From the NCBI GenBank assembly GCA_947303185.1, contig CAMYXF010000008.1:43585-107584 (forward strand): 64,000 nucleotides of DNA, in the 5' to 3' direction. The position numbers were made by a program, and so were the translations under genes. Positions 8,721-17,208 of this stretch are shown piece by piece; the first letter of the stretch is position 1, and each line of letters starts with the position of its first letter. The stretch comes from an uncultured Clostridia bacterium. Its GTDB lineage: Bacteria; Bacillota; Clostridia; Saccharofermentanales; Saccharofermentanaceae. The notes below the pieces were generated by a model. That model was not told the origin of the DNA. It saw nothing but the letters and a program-made list of their open reading frames with translations, and did not search any database.

Positions 8721-10139
8721 ATGGCTAAGAAGACTACATTTTTCTGTAAGGAATGCGGATATGAGACATCCGGCTGGATGGGCAAATGCCCTGCCTGCGG
8801 CATGTTCAACACTTTTGTCGAAGCGCCTTCCGAGAAGGCTCCCGCAAAGGCAAAGACCGACTCACCCGCATTTACCGCCAACCAGTATTCATGGACAGAT
8901 TCCGCAGTCACGGTAAGACTTAAGGACGCAGGCAAAGAGAATTACAAAAGACATTCCACAGGCATGGAAAGCCTTGACCAGCTCTTCGGCGGCGGTATCA
9001 CCGAAGGCTCAGTAACACTTGTTGCAGGTGAACCCGGCATCGGTAAGTCCACGATCCTCATGCAGCTTGCAGATTCATATCAGGCAGAAGGCGACGTCCT
9101 CTATATCTCAGGCGAGGAATCACCGGCTCAGATCGGCATGCGCGCTGCAAGACTTAAGATCAAAAGAGATATCCTCATCTGCGGCGAGACCAGATTCGAA
9201 GCCATAGCCGAACAGTTAAAGACACATAAGCCCTGTCTTGCGATCATCGATTCAATTCAGACTCTTTATTCAGAACAGGTTGCAGGCACACCCGGTGGCG
9301 TAGCCCAGATAAGAGAAGTTGCAGCAGGACTTATCAGGATCGCTAAGACAAATAACATCACCATCATCATGGTAGGTCACATAGCAAAGGACGGTTCCAT
9401 CGCAGGTCCTAAGACCATCGAGCACATGGTTGATACAGTGCTCGGTTTTGAGGGCGACAGCACAGGCGGATACAGGATCATCCGTTCTGCCAAGAACCGT
9501 TTCGGAAGATCAAACGAGATATGCTTTTTCGAGATGGGCGAAGCAGGACTTATTCCCGTCGACAGTTCCAAAGCGCTGCTCGTTGCAGGAAGACCTCTTA
9601 ACAGCCCCGGATCAGTCCTCACTTCAACACTTGAAGGCAACGACGCATTAACGATCGAAGTACAGGCACTCTGCACACAGACTGTTTATGCCAATCCGCA
9701 GCGAATGACATCAGGCCCTGAAAGAGGCCGTGTCCTCATGCTTCTTGCTGTATGCGAGAAACTTTTAAATCTCGGACTCACATCAATGGATTGTTTTATC
9801 AATGTCATCGGTGGTCTTAAGGTAAGTGATCCTGCTACTGACCTTGCAGTGTGCATAGCAACCGTATCTTCTGCAAGAGGAGTCAGCGTAAGACCCAACA
9901 CGCTCATACTTGGTGAAGTCGGATTATCAGGAGAGATAAGACCTGTCAGCAGAATATTAAAAAGATGCCTTGCTGCAACAAGACTCGGAATCACGACAGT
10001 CGTTCTCCCGGGCAGCTCCAAAGATGCATTGGAGAAGGAACTTGCCAACATTTCAAAGGATTCGTTCGGCGGAAATTCCGCTCCTGAATTCATATATGCG
10101 GACAACCTGAAGGAAGCAGTAGACATACTGTTCTCATGA
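8721..10139 (+). CDS. radA: DNA repair protein RadA
   Basis: C4 zinc motif CKECGYETSGWMGKCPAC, Walker A GEPGIGKST, RadA KNRFG motif. Confidence 0.96.
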   Translation: MAKKTTFFCKECGYETSGWMGKCPACGMFNTFVEAPSEKAPAKAKTDSPAFTANQYSWTDSAVTVRLKDAGKENYKRHSTGMESLDQLFGGGITEGSVTLVAGEPGIGKSTILMQLADSYQAEGDVLYISGEESPAQIGMRAARLKIKRDILICGETRFEAIAEQLKTHKPCLAIIDSIQTLYSEQVAGTPGGVAQIREVAAGLIRIAKTNNITIIMVGHIAKDGSIAGPKTIEHMVDTVLGFEGDSTGGYRIIRSAKNRFGRSNEICFFEMGEAGLIPVDSSKALLVAGRPLNSPGSVLTSTLEGNDALTIEVQALCTQTVYANPQRMTSGPERGRVLMLLAVCEKLLNLGLTSMDCFINVIGGLKVSDPATDLAVCIATVSSARGVSVRPNTLILGEVGLSGEIRPVSRILKRCLAATRLGITTVVLPGSSKDALEKELANISKDSFGGNSAPEFIYADNLKEAVDILFS

Positions 10140-10159
10140 CAAGCCAAGGAGGTGTTCTT

Positions 10160-10909
10160 ATGAATCGCAATTGTTATTTTCTGATACCTGCCGCAGGAAG
10201 CGGAACGCGTATGGGCGCAGGCCAGCCCAAGCTCATGAGAAATGTTGAAGGCAGTCCTGTCATCTTAAGAACATTAGGCGCCGTTGCAGAGATCTGCAGA
10301 AGCAAATACGCCAATTTCGAATACATGATTATCCTCGTTACAACGCCTGACCTCATGGGCACTCTCAAGGCAATGTGCAATGAGTATTTCCCTGACATCG
10401 ACATCGTTTATACGCTTGGCGGAAACACCAGAACAGAATCAGTTTCACTTGGTCTTGGCATGATCAACGATGCAATGCCTGATGACATCGTTCTTGTACA
10501 CGACGGTGCGCGCTGCCTTGTTACTTCAGAGGAGATAAAAGCATGCATCGACGGACTTAAAGAACACGACGTCTGCGCATCTGCTGTTCCCGTTAAGAAT
10601 ACTTTGAAAGAAGTTGAGATCAGTGAGGACGGTCAGGTCAAAGTTACAGGCACTCCTGACAGATCCAGATTCTATGAGATACTTACGCCCCAGGGCTTTA
10701 AATACAAAGACATCAAGGCATGCTATGCAAAAGCAATCGAAGAAGGACTTACAGCAACAGATGACACTGCGCTTGCAGAGCTTCTTAACCTTGATGTTTA
10801 TCTTACAAAGGGACTTTATTCAAATCTGAAGATCACTACTCCGGAAGATATCGCTATTGCTTCCGAGATAGTAAGATCACGTGGCGAGAGCGAACCGTTC
10901 CGCGATTAA
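10160..10909 (+). CDS. ispD: 2-C-methyl-D-erythritol 4-phosphate cytidylyltransferase
   Basis: AAGGAGG upstream of ATG 10160; PAAGSGTRMGAGQPK, VLVHDGARCLV, TDDTAL. Confidence 0.92.
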   Translation: MNRNCYFLIPAAGSGTRMGAGQPKLMRNVEGSPVILRTLGAVAEICRSKYANFEYMIILVTTPDLMGTLKAMCNEYFPDIDIVYTLGGNTRTESVSLGLGMINDAMPDDIVLVHDGARCLVTSEEIKACIDGLKEHDVCASAVPVKNTLKEVEISEDGQVKVTGTPDRSRFYEILTPQGFKYKDIKACYAKAIEEGLTATDDTALAELLNLDVYLTKGLYSNLKITTPEDIAIASEIVRSRGESEPFRD

Positions 10910-11404
10910 TCAGATTTCTTTCGTGAAAGTAAGGATTACGAATACCTGAATTCCTTCACCTCTACCAAATCCTGTAAGGCCTTCACCGGTCGTTGCCGTG
11001 ATGCCAACTGAAGATACAGGTATTCCCAGAATGTTTCCGATGGATTCTTTCATCGCCGGAATGTGAGGCATGAGCTTCGGGCGGAGACACTCGATAGTGA
11101 TCGAGCAGTGAATGATCTTGCCGTCCTTAAGATATTCAAGTGCTTTATTGAGATATACGGCGCTGTCCTTGATTCCTTTTTCGAGACAGATCTTATCTGC
11201 CTCCCCGCCAAGAATATTTACGCCTGTAAATCCTGAGATTGCATTTGTAATGGCGTGGTAAACCACGTCGCCGTCGCTGTTTGCGAGAATGGGCTTATCG
11301 AAAGGAATGTCGATTCCTCCGAGCTTTATCGTTGTATCGCCGGCAGGTTCTCCGAATCTGTGGCTGTCCTGTCCGATAGTACTGATAGATACGATATTAC
11401 CCAT
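10910..11404 (-). CDS. ispF: 2-C-methyl-D-erythritol 2,4-cyclodiphosphate synthase
   Basis: GQDSHRFGE, LANSDGDVVYHAITNA, ATTGEGLTGFGRGEG. Confidence 0.93.
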   Translation of the reverse strand: MGNIVSISTIGQDSHRFGEPAGDTTIKLGGIDIPFDKPILANSDGDVVYHAITNAISGFTGVNILGGEADKICLEKGIKDSAVYLNKALEYLKDGKIIHCSITIECLRPKLMPHIPAMKESIGNILGIPVSSVGITATTGEGLTGFGRGEGIQVFVILTFTKEI

Positions 11405-11414
11405 AGTTTTTACC

Positions 11415-11948
11415 TCAGCTTATTCCGTTTTCCTGAAGCCATAATAACACATCGTTCATGCTCCAATATTCATAAGAACCGCTGCCGAATATCCGGTCAG
11501 GCTGTCCGGCCCTTATGAGCACGAATTCAGGAACGGCATTGATGTCGTATTTTTCCACGAGGTCACGGTGATCGACAGAGTCGAGCATGACAATATGAAA
11601 TTTTCCGGAATAGTACTGGGCAACGTCTTCGACTGACGCGGTGATCTCGGCGCCTCTTGTATCCATTGAACTGTAGAAATAGATAACAAGAGTATTGCCG
11701 GATGCAAGAAGACCGTTAAGATCTGTTATCTCACGGTACTGGATGCCGTAGATCGGATTGCCGTTGTCGTCGACTTCATCTTCGACAGGCTCATAGACCA
11801 TGCATACGGCATTCCCGCTGTAAGAGTAATCACCGAGATATTCATTCAGGTTGCTGCCTGTGCTCTGCTGCTGTTTTGAAGAACATGAGCAGAGCAGCAC
11901 TAAAGAAAGTGCTATGGCCAGTATTGCCGGAATTAATCTGCGTCTCAC
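11415..11948 (-). CDS. Thioredoxin-fold-like lipoprotein lacking CXXC
   Basis: Lipobox LVLLCSCSS; VIYFYSSMDTRGAEI...YDINAVPEFVLIRAGQ. Confidence 0.6.
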   Translation of the reverse strand: MRRRLIPAILAIALSLVLLCSCSSKQQQSTGSNLNEYLGDYSYSGNAVCMVYEPVEDEVDDNGNPIYGIQYREITDLNGLLASGNTLVIYFYSSMDTRGAEITASVEDVAQYYSGKFHIVMLDSVDHRDLVEKYDINAVPEFVLIRAGQPDRIFGSGSYEYWSMNDVLLWLQENGIS

Positions 11949-12793
11949 TTTTCGATAAGTCCGATGATCATTTCCGTTGTGCCAGCAAGGAGGTCTTCAG
12001 AGACCTTCTCGGCATTACCGGAGTCAACAAGTTTAGTAACTTCGGGATCGAGCGGAAGCTTGTCTGTTACCTTGGAACCGATCTCTGCAGCAGACTTCTC
12101 GATGGAAGAACCGTCGCCGTAGAGTCTGATCTCGTCACCGCAGTGAGGGCACTTGATGAAGCTCATGTTCTCGACCATGCCGAGAACCGGAACCTTCATC
12201 ATGGAAGCCATGTTGCGGGCCTTATTTACGATCATGGATACGAGATCCTGGCTTGTTGCTACGAGAACGATACCGTCTACAGGGAAAGACTGGAACAATG
12301 TGAGAGGAACGTCACCTGTTCCCGGAGGCATGTCGATGAGGAGAACATCTAATGTTTCCCAGTTTGTCTGGCCCCAGAACTGCTTAAGAAGTGAGCTCAA
12401 TACAGGGCCTCTCCAGATTACGGGTGCCTCTTTATTCTCGAGAACGAGATTTACGCTGACAGCCTTGATTCCCGTAGCTGTCTCGGCAGGAACGATGAGC
12501 TGGTCATCTGTAGCTCTGAGGTTCTCTGTAAGACCGAAAGACTGAGGGATCGAAGGTCCTGTAATATCGGCATCCATGATACCGACCTTATAGCCTTTTC
12601 TCGCGAGCTGTACTGCGAGAACTGAAGTAACGAAAGATTTACCTACTCCGCCCTTACCGCTTGCAACACCGATAACTGTCTTGATGGATGAACCTGCTGC
12701 GAGGGGATCTTTTGTGATACCGTTTGCAGAAGGACAAGTATCCTGGGATGTGCAGCCGCTCTTTGAAGGGCATGAATCACATGCTGATGACAT
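11945..12793 (-). CDS. Mrp/NBP35 family Fe-S carrier ATPase
   Basis: Walker A GKGGVGKS, IDMPPGTGD, NMSFIKCPHCG; AAGGAGG upstream of ATG 12793. Confidence 0.9.
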   Translation of the reverse strand: MSSACDSCPSKSGCTSQDTCPSANGITKDPLAAGSSIKTVIGVASGKGGVGKSFVTSVLAVQLARKGYKVGIMDADITGPSIPQSFGLTENLRATDDQLIVPAETATGIKAVSVNLVLENKEAPVIWRGPVLSSLLKQFWGQTNWETLDVLLIDMPPGTGDVPLTLFQSFPVDGIVLVATSQDLVSMIVNKARNMASMMKVPVLGMVENMSFIKCPHCGDEIRLYGDGSSIEKSAAEIGSKVTDKLPLDPEVTKLVDSGNAEKVSEDLLAGTTEMIIGLIEK

Positions 12794-12848
12794 AATATGC
12801 CTCCTTATGTATATAACTCGACTATTATAAGTAATGCCTATGCCTTTT

Positions 12849-13823
12849 TCAATTTGAATCAGATGAGGCTTCATTCTCATCATCGATATCAAAGATCTCG
12901 TCGTTTCCGGACTCAGTCTTTCTCTTGATGAATTTCATGACGGCAGCACCTGCGTCAGTAGATCTTACCCAGACGACTCTTACGAGACGCTGCTCGTTTT
13001 TCTTGAATGAATGTACGAGAGAACCCACTGCACTCGAAGCCTGTGCCTTGGCGCGTCTCAAGCTCTCTTTCTCGACTTCGGTGAACTGGTTGGCAAAAGC
13101 CTTCTCCTCTGCCCTGTGCTGCGCAGCAAGTTCTTTTTCCTGCTGGCGGTTCTCGGCGATCAGTTTCCTGTATTGTTCGTAGTGGTTTCTCGTAGGTTCG
13201 CTTACGGTAACGATAGTATCGACCGCACCGTAGATCTGGGAACCGATCTTGTCGGATACGGCTTTTGTACCTGAAACGACTTTCTCCATAGCAGCGAACT
13301 TCTTCTTGAATCCGATGATGGTAATGATCGTCGTTACGAGGTCGATGACCAGAATAACCGTGAAGAAAATGAGTATGCCTATTCTGATGGGGTAGTTAAT
13401 ATGGGCAATGATCCACTTTACCGTAGGATGCAGGACATACATGCCGAGAGATGCTGCAATACCCCAGTAGATGAAGAATCTTAAGCAGATGTAACCTCCG
13501 ATATTGAGCTTGTAATCGGAATAATCCCACCAGCGCATATGGAAAGCGTGATAAAGAATGAGACCAGCGATAAGCTCGACGATCGTACATGCCGTAGCCA
13601 TACCGAAGAACAGGATAAGGAAGTTATCCTTGAACGGCTCGAAAAACCAGATGGCAGCATAAAAGCCCAGTCCGTAAACGGGGCACAAAGGGCCTGCAAG
13701 GAATCCTCTGTTGATGAACTTGCCTTCGGTGATGCCGTAATAGATAACTTCAATAACCCAGCCAACGAAGCTGTAAATGAAGAACATCAGATATGAATCG
13801 ATAAAAGGATACGGAAGTGTCAT
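12849..13823 (-). CDS. Putative ABC transporter permease (CmpB-like) membrane protein
   Basis: FSFVGWVIEVIYYGITEGKFINRGFLAGPLCPVYGLG pattern. Confidence 0.75.
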   Translation of the reverse strand: MTLPYPFIDSYLMFFIYSFVGWVIEVIYYGITEGKFINRGFLAGPLCPVYGLGFYAAIWFFEPFKDNFLILFFGMATACTIVELIAGLILYHAFHMRWWDYSDYKLNIGGYICLRFFIYWGIAASLGMYVLHPTVKWIIAHINYPIRIGILIFFTVILVIDLVTTIITIIGFKKKFAAMEKVVSGTKAVSDKIGSQIYGAVDTIVTVSEPTRNHYEQYRKLIAENRQQEKELAAQHRAEEKAFANQFTEVEKESLRRAKAQASSAVGSLVHSFKKNEQRLVRVVWVRSTDAGAAVMKFIKRKTESGNDEIFDIDDENEASSDSN

Positions 13824-14485
13824 TCTTTTCTAGCCCTCATTACTCTGTAGCCGCCGTCGATCGCAAGAGTCTCGCAATTGCCGAACAGCTCATTAAGTTT
13901 ATCCATCGTTGAAGGCGCGCCCTGCTTGCGCTGGAGCACGACATAAAGATATCCGCCGGGATTAAGGACTTCAAAAGACTGCTCGTAAAAAGCGAACACC
14001 GTCTTCTTTCCTGCTCTTACCGGAGGATTTGTTGCGATGATGTCGAAGTGCTCATCTCTTACACCGAATAAGATATCGCTGGACATGAATCTGCAGTTCA
14101 CGCCGTTTTGAACGCAGTTCTCTCTTGCAAGCGCAACTGCTCTTGAATTGATGTCTACGCCTGTTACGTCAAAAGCCATGAAGCATGACTTGATGACTAT
14201 TCCTACGATGCCGACACCGCAGCCGAGGTCTACAAAACGTTCCATCTTGGGGCCTCTTGCCTTGATGTCTTTTACGAGTGTGTCGATGAGAAGATTGGTG
14301 CCGAAATCAACTTCCTTTCTGGAGAACACGGAAGTGTCCGTGAAGAACTCAAAGTTGATACCGTTCATTCTGTACGGGATCATCTTGCGGTCTGAAGGAG
14401 TTGTCGGATTGGGATCAAAATACTGTGTCATGGTAACCTGTTCTTTAAACCTGTCTTTTCCATTACGAGCATAAGCGGGAAACAA
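13820..14485 (-). CDS. Class I SAM methyltransferase (RsmC-like small domain)
   Basis: FVDLGCGVGIVGIV, IIATNPPVRAGK. Confidence 0.85.
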   Translation of the reverse strand: MFPAYARNGKDRFKEQVTMTQYFDPNPTTPSDRKMIPYRMNGINFEFFTDTSVFSRKEVDFGTNLLIDTLVKDIKARGPKMERFVDLGCGVGIVGIVIKSCFMAFDVTGVDINSRAVALARENCVQNGVNCRFMSSDILFGVRDEHFDIIATNPPVRAGKKTVFAFYEQSFEVLNPGGYLYVVLQRKQGAPSTMDKLNELFGNCETLAIDGGYRVMRARKE

Positions 14486-14533
14486 CGAACTTAATGCGTC
14501 TTCTGTTTTTTGACTGACCGGTCTCTGTCATAA

Positions 14534-15493
14534 TCACATCATTGAGCGGATCGTATCGTTGATCTGCGCAATCCTTGTTGTTCTGAACCAGGGCATTTCA
14601 GGAGCCTGGATGAGACCGTTTGAGATTGCTTTTGCGCAACTCTCAAACTCATAAACATATCCGTGGAGGAAATCCTTGTCAGCCTCAACTTCTTCGATAA
14701 GCTTATCGTCATTGGAATAGATGGCAATCTTACGGTAATTGTTGATGTTGGTGAACTTGATCTTTCCCTTCTCGCCTACTACAACACCGTCCTTATCGGT
14801 ATCAGCGCACATGGTAACGTAGAAGTTACCGAGAATACTTCCGTCTTCGGACTCAAGACAATAAGATGTATCCCTGTCGATTCCGGAAGATACTGTTCTT
14901 GCGAAAACCCTGGATACCTTTATGTCATTGCCCATGAAAGAGAGCGCGAAGTTAGTTGTGTAAACACCGAGATCAAGATAGCTTCCGCCACCCAAAACGG
15001 TGCTGTTAAGTCTGGGTACTGCAGCAATGTCATATCCTAAGTTTGCGGATACATATTTAACTGCGCCGATCCTTCCCTTCTCGATCCATTCGAGAGCCTT
15101 CATGTGGAGAGGCTGGTATGAAGTCCACATTGCTTCAGCAACGAAAACGCCTCTGTTCTTAGCTTCGAAAAAGATGCTGTCTGCTTCTGCCTTGCTCATG
15201 GCAAAAGGCTTTTCAACAAGGATGTTCTTGTATTCCTTGATGCACATGATCGCATGTTCGTAGTGATATGTGTTAGGTGTTGCGATATATACGAGGTCGA
15301 TCTCATCTGAAGCTGCAAGCTTCTCGTAACCTGTAAAGACTTTTGCTTCAGGGCAGTGAGCAGCAGCGAACTTCTTCGCCTTGTTTCTTTCTCTGGAAGC
15401 AACGCCTGCGATTACTACCTTCTTATTGCCTTTTAAGCTGTCTGCGATTTTGGCTGCTATGGTTCCGCAACCGAGAATACCGACTCTGAGCAT
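14534..15493 (-). CDS. Gfo/Idh/MocA family oxidoreductase
   Basis: GILGCGTIAAKIA; VYIATPNTYHYEHA; LVEKPFAMSKAEAD. Confidence 0.92.
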   Translation of the reverse strand: MLRVGILGCGTIAAKIADSLKGNKKVVIAGVASRERNKAKKFAAAHCPEAKVFTGYEKLAASDEIDLVYIATPNTYHYEHAIMCIKEYKNILVEKPFAMSKAEADSIFFEAKNRGVFVAEAMWTSYQPLHMKALEWIEKGRIGAVKYVSANLGYDIAAVPRLNSTVLGGGSYLDLGVYTTNFALSFMGNDIKVSRVFARTVSSGIDRDTSYCLESEDGSILGNFYVTMCADTDKDGVVVGEKGKIKFTNINNYRKIAIYSNDDKLIEEVEADKDFLHGYVYEFESCAKAISNGLIQAPEMPWFRTTRIAQINDTIRSMM

Positions 15494-15536
15494 ATTTACA
15501 AACCTCTTTATTATTTATATAAAGTGCAACTCTCTA

Positions 15537-15565
15537 ATTGTATTTAGCGCATTACAATGTGTCAA
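15537..15565 (-). promoter_or_regulatory. Sigma-A type promoter for the Gfo/Idh/MocA gene
   Basis: Minus strand TTGACA-N17-TACAAT, 44 nt upstream of the ATG. Confidence 0.75.
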
Positions 15566-15652
15566 TCTATGTTTTGAACAACCGCTTTTATATGGACATT
15601 CACGGACTCTTGCTTTATTTTATTGCAAAAGATATCAGTTAAGAGGGTTAGT

Positions 15653-16570
15653 GTGACCATTAAATTTCTGGACAAGTTATCGCCCCGTAAAAGAGGCATA
15701 GTATTTCTTCTGCTGTCGTCATTCTCGTTCGCGTGCATGGCTTTGTTCATTAACCTTGCAGGAGACATGCCTGTTTTCCAGAAAGCGTTTTTCAGAAACC
15801 TTGTTGCGATCATCATGTCTTATACGATTCTTGCAAGGTCGCCTGAGAAGTTCAAGTTCAAAAAGAAGTCTCTGCCCTATATGTTCATGCGCGCGCTATT
15901 CGGCACGATAAGCGTCATCTGCAACTTCTATGCGATATCTTCCACGAACATTTCAGATGCAATGATGCTTAACAAGCTCTCGCCGTTCTTTGCGATGCTG
16001 ACTTCGATAATAATCCTTAAGGAAGCTGCAGACGGTTTCCAGTGGGCATGCATCCTCACTGCCATAGCAGGCGCGGTATTTGTCGTAAAGCCTTCGTTCC
16101 TTTTCGGAACCATGGGAGCAGAGGGAGGTTCGTTCTTAACTCTTTCAATCGCCCTTATCGGAGGAATCTTTGCAGGCATCGCTTATGCGTTCTTAAGAAA
16201 AGCGACCGTCACGGGCGAGCGCGGCATTGTTGTCGTCGCATTCTTTTCGACATTCTCATGTATCTCACTGATTCCGTTCATCATCTTTACTTATCAGCCG
16301 ATCACATGGATGCAGTTTTTCTTCTGCTGCATGACAGGCGTTTCCGCATGCTTCGGACAGATATTCATCACGTCCGCTTATTCGGCATGTCCTGCAAAGG
16401 AGATATCCATATACGACTATTCGACCGTAATCTTTACGGCCTTACTGGGTCTTGTCTTCCTGGGTGAGATCCCTGATTTCTTAAGCATAATCGGATACGT
16501 CATCATCATTGGCGCATCCGTGCTGAACTACTTATATAACAATAATCACTTGAGATTTAAAAAGTCCTGA
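15653..16570 (+). CDS. DMT/EamA family transporter
   Basis: Ten hydrophobic segments; GTG start at 15653 preceded by AAGAGGG (ORF track starts at 15623). Confidence 0.85.
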   Translation: MTIKFLDKLSPRKRGIVFLLLSSFSFACMALFINLAGDMPVFQKAFFRNLVAIIMSYTILARSPEKFKFKKKSLPYMFMRALFGTISVICNFYAISSTNISDAMMLNKLSPFFAMLTSIIILKEAADGFQWACILTAIAGAVFVVKPSFLFGTMGAEGGSFLTLSIALIGGIFAGIAYAFLRKATVTGERGIVVVAFFSTFSCISLIPFIIFTYQPITWMQFFFCCMTGVSACFGQIFITSAYSACPAKEISIYDYSTVIFTALLGLVFLGEIPDFLSIIGYVIIIGASVLNYLYNNNHLRFKKS

Positions 16571-17208
16571 ACGTCTTTAAGTGACGGGAGGATAATGTCC
16601 GCAAGTCCCTTCATCTCTTCATCAGGCTGGATAATGTCCGGCACCATTATCGTATAAAGGCCTGAAGCCTTGCACGATCTTACGCCGTTAAATGAATCTT
16701 CAAGTCCTACTCCCTCTTCCGGCTTTACGCCAAGCGCGTCACACGCAAGAAGGAATATCTCCGGATCAGGCTTTGACTTGGTAACCTGGTCTCCGCATAC
16801 GCATGTATCGAAGTAAGGAAGTGCGCCTAATGTCGCCATCTGTGAAGTAACTTCTTCCCTTGTTGAAGAAGAAGCGATTGCGATCTTCATGCCGGCATTT
16901 TTCATTGCGCTCAAAAGCTCAATAGTGTGAGGTTTCAAAGGCACTTTGCCTTCGGCAGCAAGTCCGTTATAGATCTCACGGAGCTCTTTTTCGTAGCGGT
17001 CACCGGGCTCGCCGTAGACTCTCTCGAACTCGTCGATTGTTGCCTTTTTATTCTTGCCGATAACGCTGATGCCGTAAGGAATGATGTCCTTAAAACCGTA
17101 CTTTTCACCTATCTTTTCCCAGCATTTCAGGACTGTCCTCTCTGAATCGAGGATCAGTCCGTCCATGTCGAAAATTGCTGCTTTGAACTGCCTGTTGATG
17201 GTCTCCAT
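16546..17208 (-). CDS. HAD superfamily hydrolase (beta-phosphoglucomutase-like)
   Basis: AIFDMDGLILDSE; IASSSTREEV; KPDPEIFLLACDALGV. Confidence 0.9.
   Translation of the reverse strand: METINRQFKAAIFDMDGLILDSERTVLKCWEKIGEKYGFKDIIPYGISVIGKNKKATIDEFERVYGEPGDRYEKELREIYNGLAAEGKVPLKPHTIELLSAMKNAGMKIAIASSSTREEVTSQMATLGALPYFDTCVCGDQVTKSKPDPEIFLLACDALGVKPEEGVGLEDSFNGVRSCKASGLYTIMVPDIIQPDEEMKGLADIILPSLKDVQDFLNLK

Noticed and set aside
15537-15558. ATTGTA-N10-TACAAT inverted repeat as an operator
   Set aside because: Half of it is the -10 of a good minus-strand promoter and the other half lies in the spacer/-35 edge; likely incidental.
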